From Eublepharis macularius (Eukaryota; Chordata; Lepidosauria; Squamata; Eublepharidae): a stretch of 64,000 nt of DNA. The translations under genes and the position numbers were made by a program. Positions 55,805-64,000 of this stretch are shown piece by piece (position 1 is the first letter of the stretch; each line of letters begins with the position of its first letter). The notes beneath the pieces were generated by a model that was given only the letters and a program-made list of their open reading frames with translations, was not told the DNA's origin and searched no databases. Location: NCBI RefSeq assembly GCF_028583425.1, contig NC_072794.1:23867232-23931231 (forward strand). The letters are read 5' to 3'.

Positions 55805-56518
55805 CCATTCCCTCCAGCTGCTGTGTGGTTGTGGGAAACCTGAGTTGGATCCACATTCATCAAAAAATGAATATGTAGTTAAGAAACATCGGCCCTCCCA
55901 GATCCCAGAGGTGTGTGTGTGTTTGGGGGGGGGGGATGCTTCATGGCTAAACTAGTTAGTTTTTCTGACTTCCACTAGGTGGCACCTGATATCCATATTT
56001 GGTAATACTCAGCTGTTTTTCCTTCTGGTTTCTAAGCAAACCCAGGCCAGCCAGCTGGTGGCTCTAGTAGCACAATTCCTAGGGAGTTGCAGCTTTGCAG
56101 CAATCCTGCCCACATGGCATCTTTATGTGCAGCTGCTCTGATCTGCAAGGGAATGTAAGTGATAAAGAAAGGCAATGCTATCCCCCAAATCACAGCCACC
56201 GGAGGTGTGTTTGCAACCGACTGTTCAGCAGGATTGCCAACTCTAGAGAAAAATGTCCTGTCCCTTTAATATAGGCTTAATGAGGTGCTATTTACCATGT
56301 GATGTTATTTACCTCCAGTACATGAAAAGCTTCCGCTGTCCATTTACATGCACTGAGTCTCTGTTATACGGTCAGGACACTTTTTTCCAGGCTTGTTAGC
56401 AATTGTTAGCAATTCATATTAATCAAACAGAAGGCTCTTCGGATATTATTTGAGAGGCCTGATCCTGATCAAACAAGAACTTTAAGGCCATATACACATA
56501 CATTGTGACTTTTATTTT
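55805..56518. other. Intergenic DNA
   Basis: Holds only a diverged dispersed repeat (56228-56405: GATTGCCAACTCTAGAG, TGATGTTATTTACCTCCAG). No gene is seen. Confidence 0.4.
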
Positions 56519-56726
56519 TTATAGTGGTTAAGAGTGGCAGGACTCTAATCTGGATAGCCAGGTTTGATTCCCAGCCGGGTGACTTTGAGTCAGTCACAGC
56601 TCTCTCCGCTTCACCCACCTCACTGGGTGATTGTTGTGGGGATAATAACATACTTTGTAAAACGCTCTGAGTGGGTGTTAGGTTGTCCTGAAGGGTGGTA
56701 TATAAATCAAATGTTGTTGTTGCAGA
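56519..56726 (+). mobile_element. tRNA-derived SINE (Sauria-related)
   Basis: GTGGTTAAGAGTGGCAGGAC, AGGTTTGATTCCCAG (box B) and GGTGGTATATAAATCAAATG with a (GTT)n end. Same subfamily as 24590 in the opposite orientation. Confidence 0.88.
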
Positions 56727-58809
56727 CTGCAAAGGCAAACGCTTAAAGCCAACAGATTGTCAGTTGTTTGCTTCTTTGGATTGCAGAGATGCATGTTTGC
56801 TCATTGAACCGCACAGCTATTTTTCTGACTACAAGTACTTTGTTTAATGTATATTAATGCTCTGCACATGATATGTATATAATTTTGGGGTTTTTTTGGA
56901 CCTCATAGCTGACTGTGCTTGTTCGGCTACATAGACATTTTCCTGCCTATAAAGTTCTTCCTTTAATGTATGTTATTTGTATGCTATTGCTCTGTATATG
57001 ATATGCGTATGTTTATTATATCTTGGTATTCATTTCTGTTTATTTAATTATTCTTTCAGTCACACCCACTTATCAATAATATTTATTCTCACACTATTCA
57101 GGGCTTTATCTTCATTTTTGCTTTGTTACCTCTGGTACTGAGTACCTTCTGCTTTTGACTTTGCAAGTAAAACATAATCAAAGCAAAAAACACCATAAAA
57201 GCTGTTAGCAATTAAAAACCCAGCATTAAAAACCTAGCCAGGGAATAAAACCAGCTTTAAAAAGAGTCTCATAAAAGAGGTGTAAAGCTAGAAACAGACT
57301 ATAAAAAGATGTTAAAAGACCAACACCTTAATTAAAAGCCTGGGTTAAAAGGAAAAATTTGGCCTGGGCAAAAATTGGGCAGGCACGCAGCCCCAGTTCA
57401 GATTAGGACCACAAATCAAGGGGATTGACCCTTAAACCCCAGTTGTTTTGCTATTCAAAACTGGGCTACCCACTTGGGCTACCAGGTCTTCCACTCTGGC
57501 AGGACACCTCCTACCTGGCAGCCTCCATTGCCTGATGCTGCTTGGAGGTGTGGAAAAATAAGTGTGAGGAGGAAATCAGCATTGCCCTGATGCCATGACA
57601 TCACTTCTGGTGCAAACCTGGAAGTGATGACATCAGATTGGGGCAATGTTCTATGATTCCACCCAGAGTTTTGTGGGATCATAGATATACTTGTCCCTGA
57701 CCCCCAAAAGCTTCCACTGGTTGACACTCTCTGCATTGTTGTTAGCATTTTAAAAGGAAAAAAAGATGTGCCCTTTAGAAACCTGCCCCCCCCCCAGATT
57801 AAAATGCTAAGAGGTGTGCTGGGAGCTTGGTTTCAGACAGAGAAACTGAGTAGCCGTTGAAGGGTTAAACCCCTTCTCTATGTGGCCTTGATCTAAATTT
57901 CCAGCTTGGGAAATTCCTAGGGTTGTTGGCATTGCTTCAGCAAATGCTGGGAGATTTTAAGGGCTGCACTTGTGTGGTTTTGGAAGGATGACACTCCAGG
58001 AATTTTCCTAAGTTTCTATGGTAACACCATAGAGATATGGGGAAACTGCTACAGCATCACTATGGAGGCCGTTTTCTGGGCATTTTTTCTCCTGCTTCTC
58101 AATTTTTCAGTGATGGAGGATTGAGGCCAAGACCTGGGATTTACTTACTGCAGGCAAATGGCAGGTCTAGAAAGTCATACAGGTTCGAGGGCAGTGCCTG
58201 GGGATGGCAAAGCTTTGGGAGGGAGAGCAGCAGGCATGTGATGCAATAGAGTCTACCCTCAGCTACCATTTCCTCAAAGGGAACTGCAATCTAGAGACCA
58301 ACTGTAAGGACTCTGGGCTTATTGTAACCCTCTCTGCGTTGGGGCTACACACATACGCAGATTCATTACACAGAAAGGCAGTGAGCTGTGCTGTTTGTCC
58401 TGTCCATTTTATGCAAGGCTTCCTGGGAAGGTGATATGGCCTGGTACTTTAGCTCCATATTTTCATTCTCTGTTTCCCTAATCATCACAAACTCTGTTAC
58501 AGAGATCAGGTTTGCCTCCTGCAAAAGAGCTGTTGTGGTAAGATCCTTTTCCCCCAGAACGTTATTCATGCTGCATATGAGACTGAGTCTCCAAGCATGT
58601 CCTCAGCATTCGGATAATCACAGCTTGTCACAATGGCTTCAAATGCTCGTAGAAATTAGCCCTAATCATTAACAAGATTAATTCAGCTAAACCCATAATA
58701 GGGTAATTTTAGCTGTTGCTTGAATGAAAACCACTTATGCCTGAAAACTTTCTGAGGGTTTTGTTTGTAGATGTTTATTCGCCATCCCACCTGGAGCTGG
58801 CAGCACAAA
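56727..58809. other. Intergenic DNA; dispersed repeat and candidate conserved block
   Basis: 57480-57745 belongs to the 4780 repeat family (TGACATCACTTCTGG facing GGAAGTGATGACATC). Segment 58430-58740 looks single-copy and has several homeodomain-like cores (CCTAATCATTAAC, AGATTAATTCAGC, GGTAATTTTAGC). I see no exon. Confidence 0.4.
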
Positions 58810-58998
58810 GGTCGTTTCCACACGGCTTACCTTGTTCTGGAAAACAGCAAAATCTCGCGAGAAGACACTGTTATTGCGCAAAATCATGCGAGAAGACGCT
58901 GTTATCGCGTGAGAAGACGCAATAACAGCGTCTTCTCCTGAGATTTCACGTGAGATTTTGCTGTTTTCTGGAACAAGGTAAGCCATGTGGAAACAGCC
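58810..58998. mobile_element. Long-armed palindromic element, AAA duplication
   Basis: Ends GGTCGTTTCCACACGGCTTA and its complement; AAA at 58807-58809 and 58999-59001. Arms carry AAAATCTCGCGAGAAGAC and GACGCTGTTATCGCG blocks. Same layout as 18536 but with a different interior. Confidence 0.78.
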
Positions 58999-59332
58999 AA
59001 AGTGTAGCTGTGCAAGGAGATGAAAACTGTTTACGTTACATTACATCATCCAAAAGCCGAGTTCTCAGCAGAAATGTTGTAAAGGGTCACAAATTCACCC
59101 CCAGTACTTGGGCCATATCCCTAGCTTGAAAGTTCTTTCCAACAAACCTAAATAAAGCAATGTGTGTTTTTTAAATTTAAAAAAATCTGCTAATTGTCCA
59201 TCAAACCATGGACTTCAGTACATTTCAGCACATTCAGTTAACACCGCTGCATTCTGAATGGAATAATGAAGATGGCTGTGCAATTCAAAAAAATTAGGTC
59301 TCCTTTTAATTTTTAAAAACTTGATTCAGATT

Positions 59333-59515
59333 GGGTGAATCTACACTTACCTGGCACAGCGCTAAGCAGGCGGAATGAGAGCGTCTTTCTGGCGCGTTTT
59401 ATGACGTCATCGCGCCACGAGAACGGCATCATGGTGCGATGACATCATAAATCGCGCCAGAAAGACGCTCTCACTCTGCCTGCTGAGCGCTGTACCGGTA
59501 AGTGTGGATTCGCCC
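59333..59515. mobile_element. Long-armed palindromic element, ATT duplication
   Basis: Ends GGGTGAATCTACACTTACC and GGTAAGTGTGGATTCGCCC; ATT at 59330-59332 and 59516-59518. Arms carry GAGAGCGTCTTTCTGGCGCG and its complement, with a TGACGTCATCGCGCC centre. Confidence 0.8.
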
Positions 59516-59599
59516 ATTCTTTATCATTAGTACGCAATGGAAAACTAGCTATTATATTCTTTTCATTACAGTGATTTCAGTAAACAAAAATGTTGGTGA

Positions 59600-61000
59600 C
59601 TGTAAACCATCCCCCCCCCCAACCAACCAATTGGGATTATGTCCTATAGGAGTTTCCTTGTCACTCAAATGAGCCTTCCTGCTAGACATCTGGCAGATTG
59701 AAGAAAGCATTCCTGTTTAAATACAACTTCTGCTTACAGAAAATTATGGAAGACAGAGGAATCCAGGTAAAATGGAGATAATGCTGGCAGATGTTCTGGA
59801 AGGGACTGATTCTATTTCTCTATCTAGTACTGCTCATACGACTATTGCCTTAAGCAGAAATGAGAAGAGTCTTACTTGATATCATGTCTCTGATGTTTAA
59901 TTATTGCCCCTATATATTTTGCCACAGAAGAGTAATGGAATAATTTATATCCAATAATAACCACGTCACCTGCACTATCATATTAGGTAGTTCCATATTT
60001 TTAAGTAGCGGGATAATTAAGCTAACCCACAACTAGGGGAGTGCACCACAAAAATATTCGGGTTTCCTGCTTCGGGTTTACCCGAAGCAGGGAAAACATT
60101 CGGAAACAACCAAAACCCAAAGTGGCAAGCCACTTCGGATTTGGGTGTTTGAATCGCTTTGGAATGCTCCGTAAAGATTTGGAGCATTCCAAAGTGATTC
60201 AAGGGGCTGGGTTTTCTCCCAGCACCCCCACCCCCCAGCCCTCACCCCCACTGCCAGTTTAAGGGGCAGGTCCTTTTAAAGTATCAGCTGGCAGGTGGAG
60301 AGGGGGATCCCCCACCGCCCGCCAGCTGATAGTTTAAAGGGACCTGCCTCTTGCAAGTGACAGGGCCCTTTAAACGGCCCAAACCCCACCCCCATAGCCC
60401 CAGCCCCCCCACCCTGGGGCTGGGGGGGTGGGGGGCTGGGGCTCAGAGGTTGGGGTTTGGGCTGTTTAAAGGGCCCTTCCGCTTGCAAGCAGCAGGTCCC
60501 TTTAAACTATCGGGGTATTTCCCCCCTGCCGCCTGACAGCTGATACTTTAAAGGGACCTGCTGTGTGCAAGTGGCAGGGCCCTTTAAACTATCAGCTGTC
60601 ATGAGGTGGGGGGATTTCCTCCCTGCTGCCTGCCAGCTGATAGTTTAAAGGGACCTGCCGCTTGCAATTTGCCCCGAAGCTTCCCGAAGCAACCCAAATG
60701 CTTCATGGAAGCTTTGATTTGGGAATCCCAAATCTTTACAAATAGGGTCCGATTCGGGTATTTTATCCAAATTGGACACCCAAAGCACACACCCCTACCC
60801 ACAACTCATTAAATATGGGACACTCTATAATCATATGTTCAATGGTTTCAATTTTAACATATGGGCACCTGCATGTTCTGTTAGCATATGGTACTTTAGC
60901 ATATGGGAAGGGATTGATTCATCAACTTTGGTTGGTGTGAAGATTATCAGCAGGTCAGGTAGAGTCTGGCAGTGCTCTTGGATACAGCCTTATTAATGGA
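59600..61000 (-). mobile_element. LINE 3' fragment (RT C-terminus), split by hAT
   Basis: On the minus strand near 60880-60800 the frame reads RCPYVKIETIEHMIIECPIF and continues across the insertion with ELWVSLIIPLL (about 60025 downward after removing the hAT element). It is the same LINE family as at 41500-42700. The outer limits are approximate. Confidence 0.6.
60034..60797. mobile_element. Non-autonomous hAT element, 764 bp
   Basis: Ends TAGGGGAGTGCACCAC and GCACACACCCCTA with exact 8-bp duplications CCCACAAC (60026-60033, 60798-60805). The interior has repeated and inverted modules (AAAGGGACCTGCCGCTTGCA, AGCTGATAGTTTAAAGGGAC, CCCGAAGC) and no transposase frame. Confidence 0.85.
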
Positions 61001-61349
61001 AAGCCAGGTTGCTAGCAGCTATTCCTTGAAGTGTTTTTGTTCATCTCTACCTGATTTAAAAACTGTCTTTCCTTCTACATTCACCTAGATCTCCAGTCCA
61101 CCAGCTAAGATCCTCCTCACAAGACCTTCTCTTTGTACCCCTCATCTGCAGAGGTGAGGTGTATGGTGACATTGGTGGCATCTCACCTGTGAAAATAACC
61201 TATTGCCCCATGAGGCTCAGCTGTCATCTACCCTGCTCTATTTTAGGCACCCACCCAAAGCATTTCTTTTTACCCAGGTTTTTAACTAGAAGGGTTGGGC
61301 TTTTAACCATATGCTTCTACCGTGGGGGACTGTTATAATGATTTTAATA

Positions 61350-61604
61350 TAATAACAACATAATAACATTTGATTTATATACTACCCTTCAGGACAACTT
61401 AATGCCCACTCAGAGCGATTTACAAAGTATGTTATTATTATCCTCAGGACAATCACCCTGTGAGGTGGGTGGTGTTGAGAGAGCGCTGAGAAGCTGTGAC
61501 TGACCCAAAATCACCCAGCTGGCTTAAAGTGGAGGACTGGGGAATCAAACCCAGTTCTCCAGATTAGAGTCTTGCCACTCTTAACCACTACACCAAACTG
61601 GTCA
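61350..61604 (-). mobile_element. tRNA-derived SINE (Sauria-related)
   Basis: ATTTGATTTATATACTACCC at left and CCACTACACCAAACTGG at right. An inverted-dimer family copy is inserted at its right end. Confidence 0.85.
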
Positions 61605-61813
61605 TAGATCCAGAGGAGTTAGCTGTGTTAGGGAGCAGGTCGACTCAGAAGTAAGTTCCATCTTATTCAATGGGGCTTACTCCCAGGAAAGTGACCTTAG
61701 GATTGCACCCTTAGTCTGCAGTAGCAAAATAGCAAAGAGTCCAGTAGCACCTTTAAGACTAACCAACTTTATTGTAGCATAAGCTTTCGAAGGCCACAGC
61801 CCTCTTCGTCAGA
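61602..61813 (-). mobile_element. Single-arm copy of the hammerhead-like repeat
   Basis: Perfect 13-bp flanks TACACCAAACTGG (61589-61601, 61814-61826) derive from the SINE it entered. Read on the minus strand, the copy begins TCTGACGAAGAGGGCTGTGG and continues CCTTCGAAAGCTTATGC to the full tail CTAACTCCTCTGGATC. It has only one arm. About 80 bp of another repeat (61634-61713) interrupts the tail. Confidence 0.8.
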
Positions 61814-61989
61814 TACACCAAACTGGCTCTCTCTTTTGATTCGCTAGATGTTTTAATTGCTGATGTTTTTACATGATGTGATATACTTCATTTTTATGTA
61901 TTCCTGTGCTCTGTGGGTTTTATGTGCTGTTATGGTCTGTGTTTTTGTTGGCGGGGTTGTTTAGTAGTTTAATTTTATGTATTTATTCA

Positions 61990-64000
61990 TCTTCGTTCTT
62001 CTGTGCCTCCACACATGGGACTGCGCAGGCGCAGGCCAGCCGCCGGAGAATTTTCTAGAGCTTCCATGGCTCCGAAGGGGCCGTTTGTCGCGCGCCTCAG
62101 CGACCGTTTTCCCGCCCAAACGGTCACGTGATCCTCCAGCGACCAACGGCCCCTTCCCTCAGTTCTCTTCTTGCCGCCGCTTGGAGAGAACGTGAGCTTC
62201 GTTGCTCTGTGCTTTTTTGTGCTTCGTGCTTTATTCTGACTGATTGCTTGGCTTTTGACTTCGGACTTCGTGACCTCGACTATTCTTCGGATCTCGTTTT
62301 GGACATTGTTGTGGACTCGGTAATTTGACTCGGACTGTTTTTGACCTTCCTTTCGCGTGCCCCTGAAGATGGCCTCAAAGGCTCTCTTCAAGCATTGCCT
62401 CCAATGCCACACGAAAATGGCCAAAACCGATGGCCATGAACTGTGCCTGTTCTGTTTGGGAGAGACCCATAATGTGACGGCCTGTAAAATTTGCCAGGGC
62501 TTCACCAGCAAGGCCCGGCAGGAGCGCAAGGCCCGATTGAATTCCTCCCTGTGGCAGAAGGTCATGTCCGGAGGCGCTCCGTTGCCCTCCTCCAAGGCCG
62601 GCCCAAGCCCCTCTGCCGAACGGCATTCCAGAGCTGGCTCAGTGGCCTCCGCGAGGTCGGGGTCGAAACCGCGTCCCCCGAGTACCTCGGCGTCGAGAGC
62701 GGCCTCTCCAGCGCAGGGACCGGTGCGGCCGCCCCGTAGCGCGTCATCTACCAGGTCGGATCCGAGACCAGCTTCGGAACCGAGGATCCTGGTACCGAGT
62801 CCCCGGTCGGAACCGACGGTCGGATCGGTTCCGATGAAGCCTAAGAGGTCGAAGCCGAGGTCCCCTTCGAAGGCGAGGAGCGCGTCGGTTCCGAGGTCTT
62901 CTTCGGAACCACCGAAGAAGAAGAAAAAGACCAAGCACCATCGGTCGCCGCGTCCCGCTCCTCAGGAGGAGGTCATCGTGCTTCCTCACACGCCTTCCCC
63001 TCACCTGGGCTCCCCGGAGCCAGAGGACATCTCCGTGCAGGTGCCGGATCCGATGGCCTTCGAGACGGTGCCCGCGGAATTCTCGTCGGGGCCGGAGCCG
63101 AGCCCGCACCGTCGGAGCCGACCATCGCTTGCCCTTCGGTCGCCGAGGCTGGAACCGAGCCCATCTCCTCGTCGGAGCCGTCCGTCGCCTGTCCGTCCGT
63201 CTCCACCTCTGGTCGGTCGTGAGCGGCATGGTTCCGGGGACAGTGTCCGATCAGTCCGGTCCACTGCGTCCCGGCATCGGCAGGCTTCCTACCTCCCCTC
63301 GCCATACCGTTGCCAATGGGAGGGGGCACCTGCGGGCTTCTCCGTGTCGGAACCGAGGCCTTCGACGTCGAGGTCGGCGTGGGCTCCCCCTCCGCTCCAG
63401 GTTCCGGAATCCCAGCTCGGTTCCGATGAGGAGGATGTCGAGAGCTTTGGCGGCTACCAGTCGGAGTCCTGGTCCGAACCATCGCCAGCTGAGGAGCTAG
63501 TGCCATCTGCGGACTCGCCATTCGAGGACCTCCGCATCTACGCCGATCAGATGGCAAGGATGGCCAAGGCTCTCGAGATGGACATCTCTTCGGCACTTCC
63601 CCAGACCAAGGACAAGCTCCTCAAACGTATCTATGGAGATAATCCGGCGTACGTAGGCTTCCCCATGCTCGAGGGTATTGAGGAGATTGTGGAGAAGGTG
63701 TGGCAGGTGCCCTGTGATCAACCTCCAACGTCCAAGCGCATCGAGCAGCTTTACAAGATCAAGCAGGGCACCTGGCCGGCGTTGGTGAAACACCCTCCAC
63801 CTTCCTCCTTGGTCACAGAGGAGTTCAACCCCCGACGATCGGGTCACTCCTCGGTGCCTGCCGATAAAGAGGGCAAGAAGCTTGATGCCATGGGCAGGCG
63901 CCAGTACATCGTCGCTTCGCTGGGTCTGAGGATTGCCAACTACCAGACCATCATGGCAGGGTACCAGCTGTACCTCTGGGAGAAGTTGGCATCCTATACC
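61990..64000 (+). mobile_element. DIRS-type retrotransposon, 5' part
   Basis: From about 61990 the composition changes to CpG-rich (ACTGCGCAGGCGCAGGCCAG, CGCGCCTCAGCGACCG), a leader region before the gag frame at 62369. DIRS elements use a tyrosine recombinase and inverted or split repeats rather than normal LTRs. The RT and recombinase lie beyond the window. The left boundary is approximate and no terminal repeat could be paired. Confidence 0.65.
62369..64000 (+). CDS. DIRS-like gag protein (open to window end)
   Basis: The ATG at 62369 opens a frame of 544 codons with no stop before the window ends. The N-terminus (residues 1-55) has a Cys/His cluster, KHCLQCHTKM...HELCLFCLGETHN...CKICQGF, of the kind seen at the start of DIRS gag proteins. 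Residues about 60-350 are low-complexity, rich in Ser, Pro, Arg and Glu (repeated SEP and RSxP units), with the basic patch PPKKKKKTKHH. From about 385 the protein becomes ordered (FEDLRIYADQMARMAKALEM). Near the end LDAMGRRQYIVASLGLRIAN resembles the LAP2-alpha C-terminal domain, which I recall as a domesticated DIRS gag. Intact frame and abundant CpG suggest a young copy. Confidence 0.78.
   Translation, partial: MASKALFKHCLQCHTKMAKTDGHELCLFCLGETHNVTACKICQGFTSKARQERKARLNSSLWQKVMSGGAPLPSSKAGPSPSAERHSRAGSVASARSGSKPRPPSTSASRAASPAQGPVRPPRSASSTRSDPRPASEPRILVPSPRSEPTVGSVPMKPKRSKPRSPSKARSASVPRSSSEPPKKKKKTKHHRSPRPAPQEEVIVLPHTPSPHLGSPEPEDISVQVPDPMAFETVPAEFSSGPEPSPHRRSRPSLALRSPRLEPSPSPRRSRPSPVRPSPPLVGRERHGSGDSVRSVRSTASRHRQASYLPSPYRCQWEGAPAGFSVSEPRPSTSRSAWAPPPLQVPESQLGSDEEDVESFGGYQSESWSEPSPAEELVPSADSPFEDLRIYADQMARMAKALEMDISSALPQTKDKLLKRIYGDNPAYVGFPMLEGIEEIVEKVWQVPCDQPPTSKRIEQLYKIKQGTWPALVKHPPPSSLVTEEFNPRRSGHSSVPADKEGKKLDAMGRRQYIVASLGLRIANYQTIMAGYQLYLWEKLASYT

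Noticed and set aside
61987-62934. 315-codon open frame on the minus strand
   Set aside because: It is the antisense shadow of the DIRS leader and gag region. Its open state comes from GC-rich codon structure, and the plus-strand frame has recognisable Cys/His and LAP2-like segments.

Overview
The window is vertebrate genomic DNA, almost certainly from a squamate reptile and plausibly a gecko. The evidence is spliced genes with GT-AG introns, many copies of the lizard tRNA-derived Sauria SINE, a 5S-rRNA-derived SINE, CR1-type LINE ends, a Penelope-like element, a DIRS element, and dense short palindromic DNA elements. There are no bacterial operons, CRISPR arrays or rRNA genes.

Two host genes are supported, both on the + strand. 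At 1958-2099 is the last coding exon of PRRX1 (paired-related homeobox 1, OAR-bearing isoform), so bases 1-1957 are its last intron. From 32227 to about 52820 lies a complete flavin-containing monooxygenase (FMO) gene. Eight coding exons (132 coding bases, then 189, 163, 143, 200, 356, 73 and 355) join in phase to encode 536 residues. All FAD, NADPH and FMO signature motifs and a C-terminal hydrophobic anchor are present. PRRX1 next to FMO matches the human chromosome 1q24 order (PRRX1, MROH9, FMO3, FMO6, FMO2, FMO1, FMO4), which places this gene at the PRRX1 edge of the FMO1-4 cluster. No MROH9 exon was recognised in the 30 kb between them.

The rest is intergenic or intronic DNA packed with mobile elements, often nested. 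(1) A dead Penelope-like element (15933-17760) keeps reverse transcriptase and GIY-YIG endonuclease motifs and is split by a solo LTR with a perfect 5-bp target duplication. (2) A family of short inverted-dimer repeats carries hammerhead-ribozyme-like cores; six copies are flanked by about 13-bp target duplications and each has an asymmetric tail, which suggests mobilisation by Penelope-type machinery. (3) One terminal-repeat family of short DNA transposons (ends GAGCCAAGCTACAAG, 3-bp TNA duplications) carries several unrelated palindromic interiors. (4) Three hAT-type elements have exact 8-bp duplications. (5) A young-looking DIRS retrotransposon enters at about 62.0 kb, with a gag frame open to the window end.

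Single-copy-looking, repeat-poor stretches around 10.8-11.3 kb, 30.1-30.5 kb and 58.4-58.7 kb are candidate conserved regulatory DNA, possibly for PRRX1. This is inference only.
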